A stretch of 64,000 nt of DNA from Vibrio albus (GCF_003144035.1 NZ_QFWT01000007.1:177084-241083); one strand, 5' to 3'. Shown: positions 26,581 to 35,187, counted from the stretch's first letter. Numbers and translations: made by a program. The notes: generated by a model not told the origin, from the letters alone.

Positions 26581-26880
26581 TTGGAAATCAATAATTGGGT
26601 AGATTTTTACCTATATACAGCCTACTTCATAGGGGTAATTGTGGTTCTTATTCCGTTGGGAATAAATTTTACTTATGTGGGTATCGCAGGTGTGATAAAG
26701 CATAAAAAAATCAAGTATGACAAAGGGACAGACATTTATCGTCTTGGCAAGAATGTTTTTGAGATTGTAGGTGTGGGAGTTTTTGCAATCGCGTTCTCTA
26801 TTTGGTTCTTGTTCTTCGACAAAGGTGGGCACCTATTCCATTACCCAGCGGAAGTGATGAGGTTCTTCGCTGGAACATAA
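26581..26880 (+). CDS. Candidate two-TM RHS immunity protein, paralog 3
   Basis: 99 aa from a TTG (TTGGAAATC, as for paralog 1), starts MEINNWVDF, ends FDKGGHLFHYPAEVMRFFAGT. The last 80 bp are nearly identical to those of paralog 4. GAGGAG lies just upstream. Confidence 0.6.
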   Translation: MEINNWVDFYLYTAYFIGVIVVLIPLGINFTYVGIAGVIKHKKIKYDKGTDIYRLGKNVFEIVGVGVFAIAFSIWFLFFDKGGHLFHYPAEVMRFFAGT

Positions 26881-26886
26881 GGCGGG

Positions 26887-26962
26887 TGACGCTGGTGGCG
26901 TGGATGTGCTCTATCTTTATGGCCTAGATGGCGATTTATTAGCGCGGCTTTGGGGACAGCTT
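26887..26962 (+). repeat. RHS core fragment 3
   Basis: Encodes GGVDVLYLYGLDGDLLARLWG; closely matches core fragment 1 and leads straight into paralog 4. Confidence 0.8.
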
Positions 26963-27262
26963 ATGGAAATCAATAACTGGGTAGATATGTTTTTATATAC
27001 ATTTATGACGGTTGGCGTTGTGTTTATTGCGTTTCCTACAGGGATAAGATGTATATATGTTGGGTGTGTGGCTTTATTTAAACACAGGGTGATTAAATTC
27101 GATAATAGGAGCAGGCTTACTATTTATTCGAGAACATCAATAGAAATGATTCTTGCGGGGGTACTCTGTGTGGCAGCTTCTATTTGGTTCTTGTTCTTCG
27201 ACAAGGGTGGGCACCTATTCCATTACCCAGCGGAAGTGATGAGGTTCTTCGCTGGAACATAA
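26963..27262 (+). CDS. Candidate two-TM RHS immunity protein, paralog 4
   Basis: 99 aa from an ATG, starts MEINNWVDMFLYTFMTVG, close to paralog 1 in its first TM and identical to paralog 3 at the end, as expected for a recombinant. Orphan immunity gene between two RHS core fragments. Confidence 0.6.
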   Translation: MEINNWVDMFLYTFMTVGVVFIAFPTGIRCIYVGCVALFKHRVIKFDNRSRLTIYSRTSIEMILAGVLCVAASIWFLFFDKGGHLFHYPAEVMRFFAGT

Positions 27263-27265
27263 GGC

Positions 27266-27370
27266 GGGTTAAGCCAGCTGGTGGCGTAGATGTGCTCTAT
27301 GTTTACGGCCTCGATGGCGAGTTATTGGCCGAGGTGGATGCCGGAACCGGGCAAACCCAGCGCGAATATG
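27266..27370 (+). repeat. RHS core fragment 4
   Basis: Encodes VKPAGGVDVLYVYGLDGELL and on to GTGQTQREY, then changes to EYQGDK, whose bases form the ribosome site of the next gene. It retains more of the core than fragments 1-3. Confidence 0.8.
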
Positions 27371-27387
27371 AATATCAAGGAGATAAA

Positions 27388-27816
27388 ATGGCTAGTCAGT
27401 ATCAATACAATCCATTTTTAATAGGGAAAGACACATTTACCACCAGCAAAGTAGAGCTTTGTGAAGATGAGGTAAGACAATCGAAGCCACAGTATCAGTT
27501 AATTTGTTTCGGTAGTTCTTCCCGGTATCCTCTATGGATAGAACTAGGGACTAACCAACTAGTTGGTGGTAATTATCATTGTTTCTATAATGATGATGAA
27601 CTAAAAGCGTTGTACACGTTATTTCAGCAAGATGCGCAACGACAAGGTTATTCTGACCAGAAGCAAAACTATTGGGCTAAAACACCTAATCCTTTTCCTA
27701 TCGAGTTTCTTGAGGGGATGCCACAAAGTCTATGGGCTTACTTTTACGAAAGTGGCCGTAGACAAGCCGCTTGTGAAAAAAGCGTTCAGGAATTACTACC
27801 CATGTTCGAAAAGTGA
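27388..27816 (+). CDS. Candidate soluble immunity protein
   Basis: 142 aa from ATG 27388 with AAGGAG 7 bases upstream. Soluble, aromatic-rich and acidic, as is common for immunity proteins of nuclease-type tips. No TM segment, unlike the others in the array. It follows an RHS core fragment without its own tip, so it is the last orphan immunity gene. The upstream in-frame RHS piece is probably not translated with it. Confidence 0.55.
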   Translation: MASQYQYNPFLIGKDTFTTSKVELCEDEVRQSKPQYQLICFGSSSRYPLWIELGTNQLVGGNYHCFYNDDELKALYTLFQQDAQRQGYSDQKQNYWAKTPNPFPIEFLEGMPQSLWAYFYESGRRQAACEKSVQELLPMFEK

Positions 27817-27899
27817 TAAGTGCTTGACTGAATGTAATATTTAGCTTGAAAATCAGTCGAGTAAATAATGCCACTTTGAACAATGTAACAGGAACAAGA

Positions 27900-28226
27900 A
27901 TGATGAAGAAAATTGGACTACTGCTAGCGACGTTAACTGCATTTTCAGCTCAAGCGGATGTTTTCCCTAAAACAGAAGTTGATGCGTATCTAATGGCGAT
28001 GCACTCTATGGCCCCAGTTAACGCGAAATACACCATTCAATACAAGGCCGCAGTGGAAAGTAGCTGTAAGACAAAGCTTAGTATTGAACAATTAAGCTCA
28101 CGCGACTTTGCCAATGTTGTACAAGCTCTTGTTAGTAGTGAAACCGTTGACCGCTTAGGGCTTGATGCTAGTGGTGGTTCCCTCACTGACACGCTTCAAC
28201 TGGTAGGGGCTAATATTGTCAGTTGA
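27900..28226 (+). CDS. Small secreted protein, unknown
   Basis: 108 aa from ATG 27900 (AGGAAC upstream). Signal peptide about 1-18 (MMKKIGLLLATLTAFSAQA). One cysteine in the mature part. Function unknown; it lies just past the RHS array and may belong to the backbone. Confidence 0.6.
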   Translation: MMKKIGLLLATLTAFSAQADVFPKTEVDAYLMAMHSMAPVNAKYTIQYKAAVESSCKTKLSIEQLSSRDFANVVQALVSSETVDRLGLDASGGSLTDTLQLVGANIVS

Positions 28227-28434
28227 ACTAATTGTGCTATATTGCTGGGGGATGTGTTTGAGACTTTGGACAATTAGTTAAAGTTTGTGCAAAATTACAT
28301 CACTGACCTGGCTGATGGCGTTTCTGCTTCGAACCTCAGCTTATTACTTATCGTGCCCCAGCAATAAAACCTCTTTGATTTCCCCCTTTAAATCGACATA
28401 ATGAGCATATGTAGTCAACATAATGGTGATATGT

Positions 28435-28710
28435 ATGTCTGGAGTCGTTTTTCATCAAGTAAAAGAAGGTGAGTTCCGCCGTCTCGCGGAGACTCGAACA
28501 ATGACCAAACTAATTGCGCAGGAATCTAAACTGCATCCTAACAAGTTTCATTTGGTTGGGATTGATAGTGGTAAAGGAATCGCGTATGCAATTAGACATG
28601 GAAGAACCAGTGACTTGAGAGTGTGGAGGCTTGATATCCTGGTAAATCAGGTTAGAGACATGGGGTTTGAGAATATAGAAGTACAACTCATAAACAAAAC
28701 CCACGCATGA
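28435..28710 (+). CDS. Small soluble protein, unknown
   Basis: 91 aa from ATG 28435 (ATG 28423 is also in frame). Mixed alpha/beta and basic; the C-terminal half LRVWRLDILVNQVRDMGF looks like a helix that could bind a partner. It converges with the AAA ATPase gene. An inverted repeat at its end (CCCACGCATGAAGCATGGGC) may act as a shared terminator. Confidence 0.5.
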   Translation: MSGVVFHQVKEGEFRRLAETRTMTKLIAQESKLHPNKFHLVGIDSGKGIAYAIRHGRTSDLRVWRLDILVNQVRDMGFENIEVQLINKTHA

Positions 28711-28746
28711 AGCATGGGCTAATAGTCTTAACATGCCGAAAGGCAC

Positions 28747-29841
28747 TTATTTTTCAAGAATATAATCACGAAAATCGTGGTTCTCAATTTCCAACTTCCC
28801 ACGCTCTGGGCTGTAAATTAGCTCAAGCGACTTCAATCGTGTGACTGCATTTTTCACCGACCATTTTGTAACGTCTGTTTCTGGGTCGCCAGTGAAAGCT
28901 TTTACTTTGTCTAGTCCTGCTTTGGTATAAAGACCTTTTGACTCATTGGCAGCAACAAGCTTTAGGATCGCCACTTCGATAGGTTTCAGTTGTTCGTATG
29001 TTTTTGAAAAGTGGTCCTCTGACTCGATACGATCAACGTCATAACGATGGACACCAATATCTAGGTCATGAACCATGTTCAGGGCCATATTCTTTAACAT
29101 TTCAACAAACCGAGCGGGAGCGCGATTTTGTTTGATTAAGATTTCTAGGGCTTTGTGTTTGTCGAGTTCGACACCACCAGTGACATTTTTGAATGCGGCC
29201 AACTCGAATTCAACGAAATCCATATCCAGCTCTTCAAATATCTGGGTTTGGCTGGAGTTGTAGAATGGAGCCTTGTTGTCTTTGAATAAGCGACTTAACC
29301 CCTCTCTACTTGAACCTGTGAAGATGCATTTGACGTTGTTATCCTCTCTGTTCACTACAAAACTGCGTAGAGCTGCCGTAAACGAGTCAAATTCTTTGCG
29401 AGTAGCCAAATGTTGAACTTCGTCAAGCAACAGTAAAACAGGCATATCCAGCTCGTTTAAGCGTTGAAATACAGCGAACAAGTCAGCTCTCAGTTCTCCC
29501 TGAGAACGCTCTACTTCAACTTTGCCACCAGCTGCACTAAAACCTAACTTTTTGAAGTTGAGAGCTTTGCCAAGCTTATGTAGAAATCCTTCATTCCTTT
29601 CACAAGCATCAATGACGGATTTAATGAAGATGCCTTCTGGGTCGTCTTTTTGCATCCAAAAATCTACATAGATAGGTAAGACACCAAGTTCACGAGCCAT
29701 AGGAATGATATCTTTTTGAATGAATTGAGTTTTTCCTCGCTTACGTGGAGCGAAGATTGAAACACGTTGAAGAAGACCTTTGTCCATCCCGTTAAGGATA
29801 AACGTAGCAAGCTGTGTACGAGGATAGTGCCAGATATCCAT
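28747..29841 (-). CDS. AAA ATPase with C-terminal winged helix
   Basis: 364 aa from ATG 29839-29841, preceded by AAAGGAG. Walker A is APRKRGKTQF (about 27-36), with Arg-Gly-Lys-Thr in place of the usual Gly-x-Gly-Lys-Thr; Walker B is VLLLLDEVQHL (about 137). A sensor-like TGSSREG follows. The C-terminal 100 residues have the look of a winged helix. The layout is that of STAND/Orc-like ATPases of plasmids and defence genes, acting in the cytosol on DNA or a partner protein. It is alone on its strand behind paired inverted repeats, which suggests self-regulation. Confidence 0.75.
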   Translation of the reverse strand: MDIWHYPRTQLATFILNGMDKGLLQRVSIFAPRKRGKTQFIQKDIIPMARELGVLPIYVDFWMQKDDPEGIFIKSVIDACERNEGFLHKLGKALNFKKLGFSAAGGKVEVERSQGELRADLFAVFQRLNELDMPVLLLLDEVQHLATRKEFDSFTAALRSFVVNREDNNVKCIFTGSSREGLSRLFKDNKAPFYNSSQTQIFEELDMDFVEFELAAFKNVTGGVELDKHKALEILIKQNRAPARFVEMLKNMALNMVHDLDIGVHRYDVDRIESEDHFSKTYEQLKPIEVAILKLVAANESKGLYTKAGLDKVKAFTGDPETDVTKWSVKNAVTRLKSLELIYSPERGKLEIENHDFRDYILEK

Positions 29842-29852
29842 TGTCGTGCTCC

Positions 29853-29926
29853 TTTGGTAAATTGTGTTATCAATGATACCACAAAATAGAATTGTGGTAG
29901 ATAATTTAACACAACTTACCACAAAT
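29853..29926. promoter_or_regulatory. Paired inverted repeats TGTGGTA...TACCACA (candidate operators)
   Basis: Two imperfect palindromes with the same arms: TTTGGTAAATTGTG..GATACCACAAA at 29853-29885 and TTGTGGTAGATAAT..CTTACCACAA at 29892-29924. They lie upstream of the AAA ATPase start, where a repressor would act. Confidence 0.6.
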
Positions 29927-30072
29927 AGGATTGCCATCCTAAAGCAGATCACTCTTTTACTAAGTAGCTCTTTGTCATGTCCCTCAATTTGCACAAAAAA
30001 GGGCAAGTTCTCATCTCTTAAAAAAATGTCATGTCGGTACACTAAGAGCATGATGCTCTGGAGATTGATCTT

Positions 30073-30318
30073 ATGGATATGATAAACGGCTGGCTATATG
30101 AAGTTCAGAGAGCCCTTGATAGTTCTTTAGGTGATATACCCTTTGATTGGCGCTGGATTGCTGCTGTGATTGGGTTCTTTTTAATATGGAGGCTGTTCTC
30201 TTTTGGCTTTGCCATCGTTAAGTTTGTCATCGTTGCGGCAATAGCTGCTGCCATTTATGCTGCTGTTGTTGGCGATTCGGCAGGACTTGCTGGTGGTGGT
30301 AGTTTCTTTGGATTTTAG
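30073..30318 (+). CDS. Small two-TM protein, unknown
   Basis: 81 aa, with hydrophobic segments near 27-45 and 47-68 and a Gly-rich tail (GLAGGGSFFGF). Divergent from the AAA ATPase gene. Unknown. Confidence 0.55.
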   Translation: MDMINGWLYEVQRALDSSLGDIPFDWRWIAAVIGFFLIWRLFSFGFAIVKFVIVAAIAAAIYAAVVGDSAGLAGGGSFFGF

Positions 30319-30337
30319 TACAGTTTGGTAGCTAAAT

Positions 30338-30598
30338 ATGAGCATTCTGATATCGGATGGAAGTGAAACGCTCGATGCAGCAACCGCAATTTCTGAGTTG
30401 CCAGATTCGTACACGGGTCATTGTTCTGTCGTAACAATCAATGAAGAAATAGTTGCCACTATACCTAACCCTCAAATTGCATTTTCTATTGCGTGTTACG
30501 CGATTGGAACAGAAGGGGGTTATGGAAGTGTTTATGTTCGTCCGGCCAAAGACGGTGAAATTCTCACCCATACAGATTTTGACAGTTGGGCGTACTAG
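30338..30598 (+). CDS. Small soluble protein, unknown
   Basis: 86 aa, acidic and beta-rich. It starts 19 bp after the previous stop. No motif recognised. Followed by a dispersed palindrome. Confidence 0.5.
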   Translation: MSILISDGSETLDAATAISELPDSYTGHCSVVTINEEIVATIPNPQIAFSIACYAIGTEGGYGSVYVRPAKDGEILTHTDFDSWAY

Positions 30599-30614
30599 CT
30601 GGATTTCTACTTAG

Positions 30615-30632
30615 ACTTTCACATGTGAAAGT
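30615..30632. promoter_or_regulatory. Dispersed palindrome, copy 7 (last on the backbone side)
   Basis: ACTTTCACATGTGAAAGT, perfect over 18 bp. It lies upstream of the 239-aa/NYN operon and is the last copy; the right half of the window has none. Confidence 0.8.
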
Positions 30633-30743
30633 GGAGGGGAGGGGTTGCGTTTTCAAAAAGCATGATAAAGTAAGTATGAATATTAACTAAATGAGGTCCT
30701 TACGGCGATGCCGGAAGGGATCTTAAATACCGGAGATAAGACT

Positions 30744-31463
30744 ATGATGATTCTAACCACTCTTTCTGAAAAACTAGATGACCAAACGAGCCGAGTATTC
30801 TGGCGTGTGGGCACTAAACGCAGTGGAATTCTTGATGTAAAAATCGACTTTTCCCATGAAGATTCTGATTTGATTTCAGAATTATCAGCCATTCAATACC
30901 TACTCTTTGAAGAAAAAGTAATGGGTCGAGAGCCGGGTTCTGGTTCTGGCTACAAACTCGTTGTGTCAAAGGGAGCAATCAAAAAGCTTGCCCGTGGTAA
31001 ATCTACGAAAAAACATGCACAAAAGTTTGCAGCATTTCTTCAAAACCGAATGGCTGGAGTGCAAATAGAGGTATCACAAAGTCGTGAGTTCATGGCCGAC
31101 CCAAAATCATGTGTAACAGTGCTCTTAGATGCAAATCGCCAGGAATATGCAAATACGCATGATGCCGTTGAAACACCAGCAATGGGGACCGTTTATGTTA
31201 CCGCTCACGCTGTTGAACAGTATAAAGAGCGATTGAGCACTGGAGATCCCAAAAAGCCCTGGGCGAGTTTAGTCAATCGACTTAAACATCCTGAGTTGAG
31301 AATTCGAAATTTGCCTGCAAATGTTTTGGCCCATAAAGCGAAAAAATACGGTACTGCCGACAATGTAGAAGCTTGGGGGCATCCAACTTCCAAATTCACA
31401 TACCTTATTGTTAACGATAATGGGCGTCGCACCTTAGTAACTGTTTTTGAGCGCGAACAATAA
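30744..31463 (+). CDS. Unknown protein in operon with an NYN RNase-like gene
   Basis: 239 aa from ATG 30744 (GGAG 10 bases upstream); an ATG at 30708 is in frame but lacks a ribosome site. The N-terminal 90 residues look alpha/beta with a Lys-rich end (KKLARGKSTKKHAQK). The C-terminal part, from VTAHAVEQYKERL to RRTLVTVFERE, has the H-A-x-x-x-Y-x-E-R opening and final beta strands of DUF4258-like/BECR-fold domains; this match is tentative. The downstream NYN gene follows closely, so the two products may work together. Confidence 0.6.
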   Translation: MMILTTLSEKLDDQTSRVFWRVGTKRSGILDVKIDFSHEDSDLISELSAIQYLLFEEKVMGREPGSGSGYKLVVSKGAIKKLARGKSTKKHAQKFAAFLQNRMAGVQIEVSQSREFMADPKSCVTVLLDANRQEYANTHDAVETPAMGTVYVTAHAVEQYKERLSTGDPKKPWASLVNRLKHPELRIRNLPANVLAHKAKKYGTADNVEAWGHPTSKFTYLIVNDNGRRTLVTVFEREQ

Positions 31464-31525
31464 CCTTGGAAGGAATAAAATTGGATAGTGCAACTAACTA
31501 CATAAAGGATGGTCACGCACGGATT

Positions 31526-32248
31526 ATGGGTAACAGAAAAATCGCTGTATTAATTGATTCAGAAAACACTCCACACTCAAAGCTAAACCTGATTATTGAA
31601 GAGCTTTCTAGTTTTGGGCAGATCATCGTTAAACGTGCATATGGCGATTTTTCTGCTGAACAACTAAAAAACTGGAAGCAGCCTTTGAATGAGTTAGCGA
31701 TTCAAGCTAAGCAGCAATTTGCCTATACATCTGGAAAAAACTCGACAGACTCTTTAATGATTATTGATGCAATGGATCTCTTGTACAGCCAAAGGTTTGA
31801 TGCTTTTGCTTTGATATCCAGTGATAGTGACTTTACAAGTCTTGCTACGAGATTAAGAGAGTCGGAGATACACGTCATCGGTGTAGGAAAAGCGATGACT
31901 CCGACTTCGTTTAAAAACGCTTGTGATGACTTTGTAGCGATAGAGAACTTAAACGCTGATGTTGATCTTGGGGAGGCACAACCAAGCTCTAATCAAGACT
32001 CAGAACGCGAATTATGGCGATTAATGCATCAAGCTTGGCAGAACTATCGAGATGAATCGGGCTGGGCAAAACTAGGTGAAATAGGCAAGTACTTAAAGAG
32101 ACTGAAGCCAGATTTTGACCCTCGAAACTACGGGTTGAAGAAGTTATCTGACTTTTTTGATAAATATCCAACGCGCTATAGAACCCGTAACACTAAACGC
32201 ACTGGTATGGAGTTTCAGCTGATAACAAAGGCAAGCAAACAAAAATGA
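31526..32248 (+). CDS. NYN (LabA/PIN-like) RNase domain plus OST-HTH/LOTUS domain
   Basis: 240 aa from ATG 31526; a TTG at 31481 with GGAAGGA upstream could add 15 residues. The NYN domain has its acidic residues in AVLIDSEN (about 9), KNSTDSLMIIDAMDLL (about 75) and LISSDSDFT (about 97), the Asp set that binds metal in NYN/PIN RNases. The C-terminal 75 residues (from ELWRLMHQAW to MEFQLI) fit an OST-HTH/LOTUS RNA-binding domain. Known proteins with this layout act on RNA. Coupled to the 239-aa gene; a defence or RNA-decay role is inferred. Confidence 0.8.
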   Translation: MGNRKIAVLIDSENTPHSKLNLIIEELSSFGQIIVKRAYGDFSAEQLKNWKQPLNELAIQAKQQFAYTSGKNSTDSLMIIDAMDLLYSQRFDAFALISSDSDFTSLATRLRESEIHVIGVGKAMTPTSFKNACDDFVAIENLNADVDLGEAQPSSNQDSERELWRLMHQAWQNYRDESGWAKLGEIGKYLKRLKPDFDPRNYGLKKLSDFFDKYPTRYRTRNTKRTGMEFQLITKASKQK

Positions 32249-32503
32249 TGTGCTGCCTTCGCTGACGACATACTGCAATCGGGTAACTCAAAAATGCCCC
32301 ATTGTCATTTTCGCTCTTTAAATTTCTTGTCGTCCTGCTTCAAAATTTTCCTCAATAAAATTCATGTGAGAGAAATATATGTGTTTGCACAATTATTCAT
32401 TAAAGGTGAGTAGTTAGAAATCAGTTGCCCGGAGATATGCTGACGATGATTTTGAGTCACTTCGGGACAAATGCGAGTTTGGTTAACATCGCTGGGCTAG
32501 GAT

Positions 32504-32944
32504 TTAACGTATTCGACAAAGCTTGAATTCGTAACCATTCTCGACTGTGCCATCTAGGCATTCGACTATCCAAAAATGGTCGTCATGACCTGCTTTAATC
32601 CCTCCTTTGGAGGTACCAAATTTAGTGCCTTTTACCAAGATTACATAGCATTCTAGTGACTGAGAAAACGCATCCCTGACGGCTTCAAACAGCTCTTTTG
32701 AATGGCTAATACTTAATGGCTCGTGGCCCAGCGCTATACTCATGGCTGGAACCCTTTTACTAAAAGTACCATCCTTATGATTGTACCTGTTGTCTTCAGG
32801 ATGTATGTGGTCTATCTCTGCCGAAAAAACATAGGTTAAATCTGTTTTCGCCACCCACGAGTATTGATCTCGCTGAATGGCACCAAGACTTTGATACGCA
32901 TTTTTTAAGCCTTTGACCCAAGATAATGGTTTTGATGGTTCCAT
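32504..32944 (-). CDS. Soluble protein of a defence island, unknown
   Basis: 146 aa. Contains DHIHPEDNRYNHKDGT and GHDDHFWIVECLDG, rich in His and Asp, which could bind metal, but no known family comes to mind. It heads away from the NYN gene, leaving a 255-bp gene-free gap, and precedes other defence-type genes on the same strand. Confidence 0.55.
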   Translation of the reverse strand: MEPSKPLSWVKGLKNAYQSLGAIQRDQYSWVAKTDLTYVFSAEIDHIHPEDNRYNHKDGTFSKRVPAMSIALGHEPLSISHSKELFEAVRDAFSQSLECYVILVKGTKFGTSKGGIKAGHDDHFWIVECLDGTVENGYEFKLCRIR

Positions 32945-33040
32945 TGAGATTCCTAATGCACTACAGGTTAAGTGCTTATACTAGGGCTATAAAGTTCGAC
33001 CAGTCAATTGAACTGGGACAAAAGCGCCTTAGTTCATTCA

Positions 33041-33577
33041 TTACTGGTGCCCTTTCCAGAATTTTTCAATTTCCCATAACGCGCGGCTGCCCATTACTTC
33101 TCTGATTGATTGGATCACTTGTTCATATTGATCTGAGGAAAATTTAGACCACCTTGCTAGCTCAGCCTCTTTCCAGCGAAACTTCAGTCCTCCGAAATTA
33201 CTTCGGCACAAAGCGTTCAACAACACAGCATCTATGGGAGGGTGCAAATCGACGACTTTTACGTGCGAATCATGTCCCCCGCAAACCAAAGCCGATTTTA
33301 AGTACATGTTGATTAATTTGGCGGCGACCCCATGAGTAAAGGTCAATCCTATTTTACTTGCTTCAGCAATAAGTTGTTCACGCCATAGGCGGTGCTGTTT
33401 ATCAATGTCCACTCTTGCTGGTAGTTTATCTGGATTGTCAACCAATGTGTCTAGACCTATAGACTCGATAAGTTGTTTACCTTGTTCTACCGTAAACCTT
33501 GTCTCCTTGACACTTGACGCTCTGGAAGCTGCCCATGCACAGAAGCGATGTTTATGTTCAGTTATTGTGTATGTCAT
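33041..33577 (-). CDS. Soluble helical protein of a defence island, unknown
   Basis: 178 aa, helix-rich, starts MTYTITEHKHRFCAWAASRA. It lies 48 bp downstream of the HEPN gene on the same strand, so a two-gene unit is likely. It might be the antidote or a partner of the HEPN protein; nothing in the sequence proves it. Confidence 0.55.
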   Translation of the reverse strand: MTYTITEHKHRFCAWAASRASSVKETRFTVEQGKQLIESIGLDTLVDNPDKLPARVDIDKQHRLWREQLIAEASKIGLTFTHGVAAKLINMYLKSALVCGGHDSHVKVVDLHPPIDAVLLNALCRSNFGGLKFRWKEAELARWSKFSSDQYEQVIQSIREVMGSRALWEIEKFWKGHQ

Positions 33578-33625
33578 CGGTTTAATCTTTTCTCATTTAA
33601 GGACAATGAAGCGCTTTACAGAAAG

Positions 33626-34930
33626 CTACTTTTTCTTTGAAGCTTGAGCCTTCGCTTGCTTAATAAAGTCATCCTTCGTTGTAATATGTCTAACCAGATC
33701 ATCAACCGCATCTTGAGAATAAATGTGTGTATTGGATATCTTTTGGTAGTGGTGGTGTTTGTTAGACGTTGCTTTCCAATTTAGCTTTTTTAATGCTGCT
33801 TGGAAGCAATGATTGTTTATCGTTGGCTTTCCTCTCTTGTCTCGAGCTACTAAACACTTCTCTAGCTTTGCGGTATCGTAGTTAGCATGAAGGGTTTTAT
33901 TGATTGCATCAATAGCAGTCTTTTGAGTAAAAGTATGAGTTTTCTCTGGGTCTACTCGTTTTTCTACAATGAGAGCTTTTTTCAACCGCTCCAAGTCCTG
34001 AGTTTTACCATTAGCAGCAGCAAGTATTATCTGACTATCTTTTTCATTGCGAGCGTATACAAGTGATACGTTAATAGGTATGGCGAACTCAATATCATCT
34101 TCTTGCTCAATTTCGTCTTGTACCGTTTGAGCTAATTCAAGAATATCTTCCGCAGCTTTACCATATAATGAGCTTAACATCGCTTTTGGTGGCATTTTGA
34201 AATCACCAACTAGAGATATCATGCCAGCATGCTGAGACTGCATAAATGGTATCTCAGCAAAATCTTGAAACTTGGATGAGTAATTTAGAACGCCTGATTG
34301 AAAAATTCGAGAGGCTAATCCTTGAAGCTCTGGCATAAGTAGATGAACTGCACCATCACGCCAATCAGCTATACGAGAGATATTCTTCCTTACATTGTCA
34401 TTCTCTTTGAACAACTTATCCAAACATTGTCGCAAAGAAATTGTTTTCTTAACGCCTTGTTTATTCGATTTCTCAAATATTGATTCTTCACCATCACGCT
34501 CAATGATAATTGCCTTAAGTAGCTGTTCCCAAGCTGTTGAGTACATCATGACAAATCCATCTAACTTATTTTCAAGTGATGGTCTGTTATAAAGCTCTAA
34601 GGCGAGCATCATATTATCTTTGGATTTTTTGAGCAGAGCTTTCGCTAAGTTAGATTTACATTTATGACCTAACTCTTGATAGTGTTTGCTTTGAGATAAA
34701 CGCTTTTTGAACTCGATGAAACTTACGTCTAGTACATTTATTGCTTCGTACGTATTAGCTTCGATCTCAGCTAAGAACTGGGTGATCTGTCCCTTCCCGT
34801 AGTAAGACTTGAATGTACTGGGTTTCCAACCCACTTGCTCAAGAAGCTCTTCTTTGGTGAAAGTAGAACTCTCAGTTTGATGCTTCTGTAAGAATTGGTA
34901 CAGCAATAGCTGCATATCGGTTTTAGCCAT
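33626..34930 (-). CDS. HEPN-domain protein (DUF3644-like), putative RNase effector
   Basis: 434 aa. Residues 1-60 look like a winged helix (KEELLEQVGWKPSTFKSYYGKGQ). Residues 95-215 resemble DUF3644: FVMMYSTAWEQLLKAIII, then SLRQCLDKLF and finally the motif R191-DGAV-H196, which is the RX4H catalytic signature of HEPN ribonucleases. The C-terminal 130 residues hold a second basic domain with repeats of the form H-x-F-x-x-A (THTFTQKTAIDAIN, NTHIYSQDAVDDLV). HEPN proteins often act as toxins in abortive infection. It sits beside SIR2-HerA. Confidence 0.7.
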   Translation of the reverse strand: MAKTDMQLLLYQFLQKHQTESSTFTKEELLEQVGWKPSTFKSYYGKGQITQFLAEIEANTYEAINVLDVSFIEFKKRLSQSKHYQELGHKCKSNLAKALLKKSKDNMMLALELYNRPSLENKLDGFVMMYSTAWEQLLKAIIIERDGEESIFEKSNKQGVKKTISLRQCLDKLFKENDNVRKNISRIADWRDGAVHLLMPELQGLASRIFQSGVLNYSSKFQDFAEIPFMQSQHAGMISLVGDFKMPPKAMLSSLYGKAAEDILELAQTVQDEIEQEDDIEFAIPINVSLVYARNEKDSQIILAAANGKTQDLERLKKALIVEKRVDPEKTHTFTQKTAIDAINKTLHANYDTAKLEKCLVARDKRGKPTINNHCFQAALKKLNWKATSNKHHHYQKISNTHIYSQDAVDDLVRHITTKDDFIKQAKAQASKKK

Positions 34931-35187
34931 TTTGCACTCAAATATATGATGGGACTATTGCAATGCATATTATTGAATATCAACGAGCAGTTCAGAGAGA
35001 GGCATCAAAGAACGGGATTTTCCTAGAAAGTAGCATCAGCTTTAGGAACGAACTTCTAAAACAAGACCCAAATCAAAATTGTCCAGAGACGTCTCACGAC
35101 GCCTAGCTTGGGGACAAAAGCGCCTTAGATTAGTTAACCTTAATTCGTGTTGTAAGGCATATCTTTGGCGCTATTTTAACAGATAAA

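Noticed and set aside
5608..30632. Dispersed palindrome as Rho-independent terminators
   Set aside because: The arms meet with no loop and no U tract follows; where a terminator is needed (11799-11823) a separate hairpin exists.
5608..30632. Dispersed palindrome as canonical ParB parS sites
   Set aside because: The core is CACATGTG and not CACGTG, so the half-site spacing differs by two bases; no ParB-like gene is in the window.
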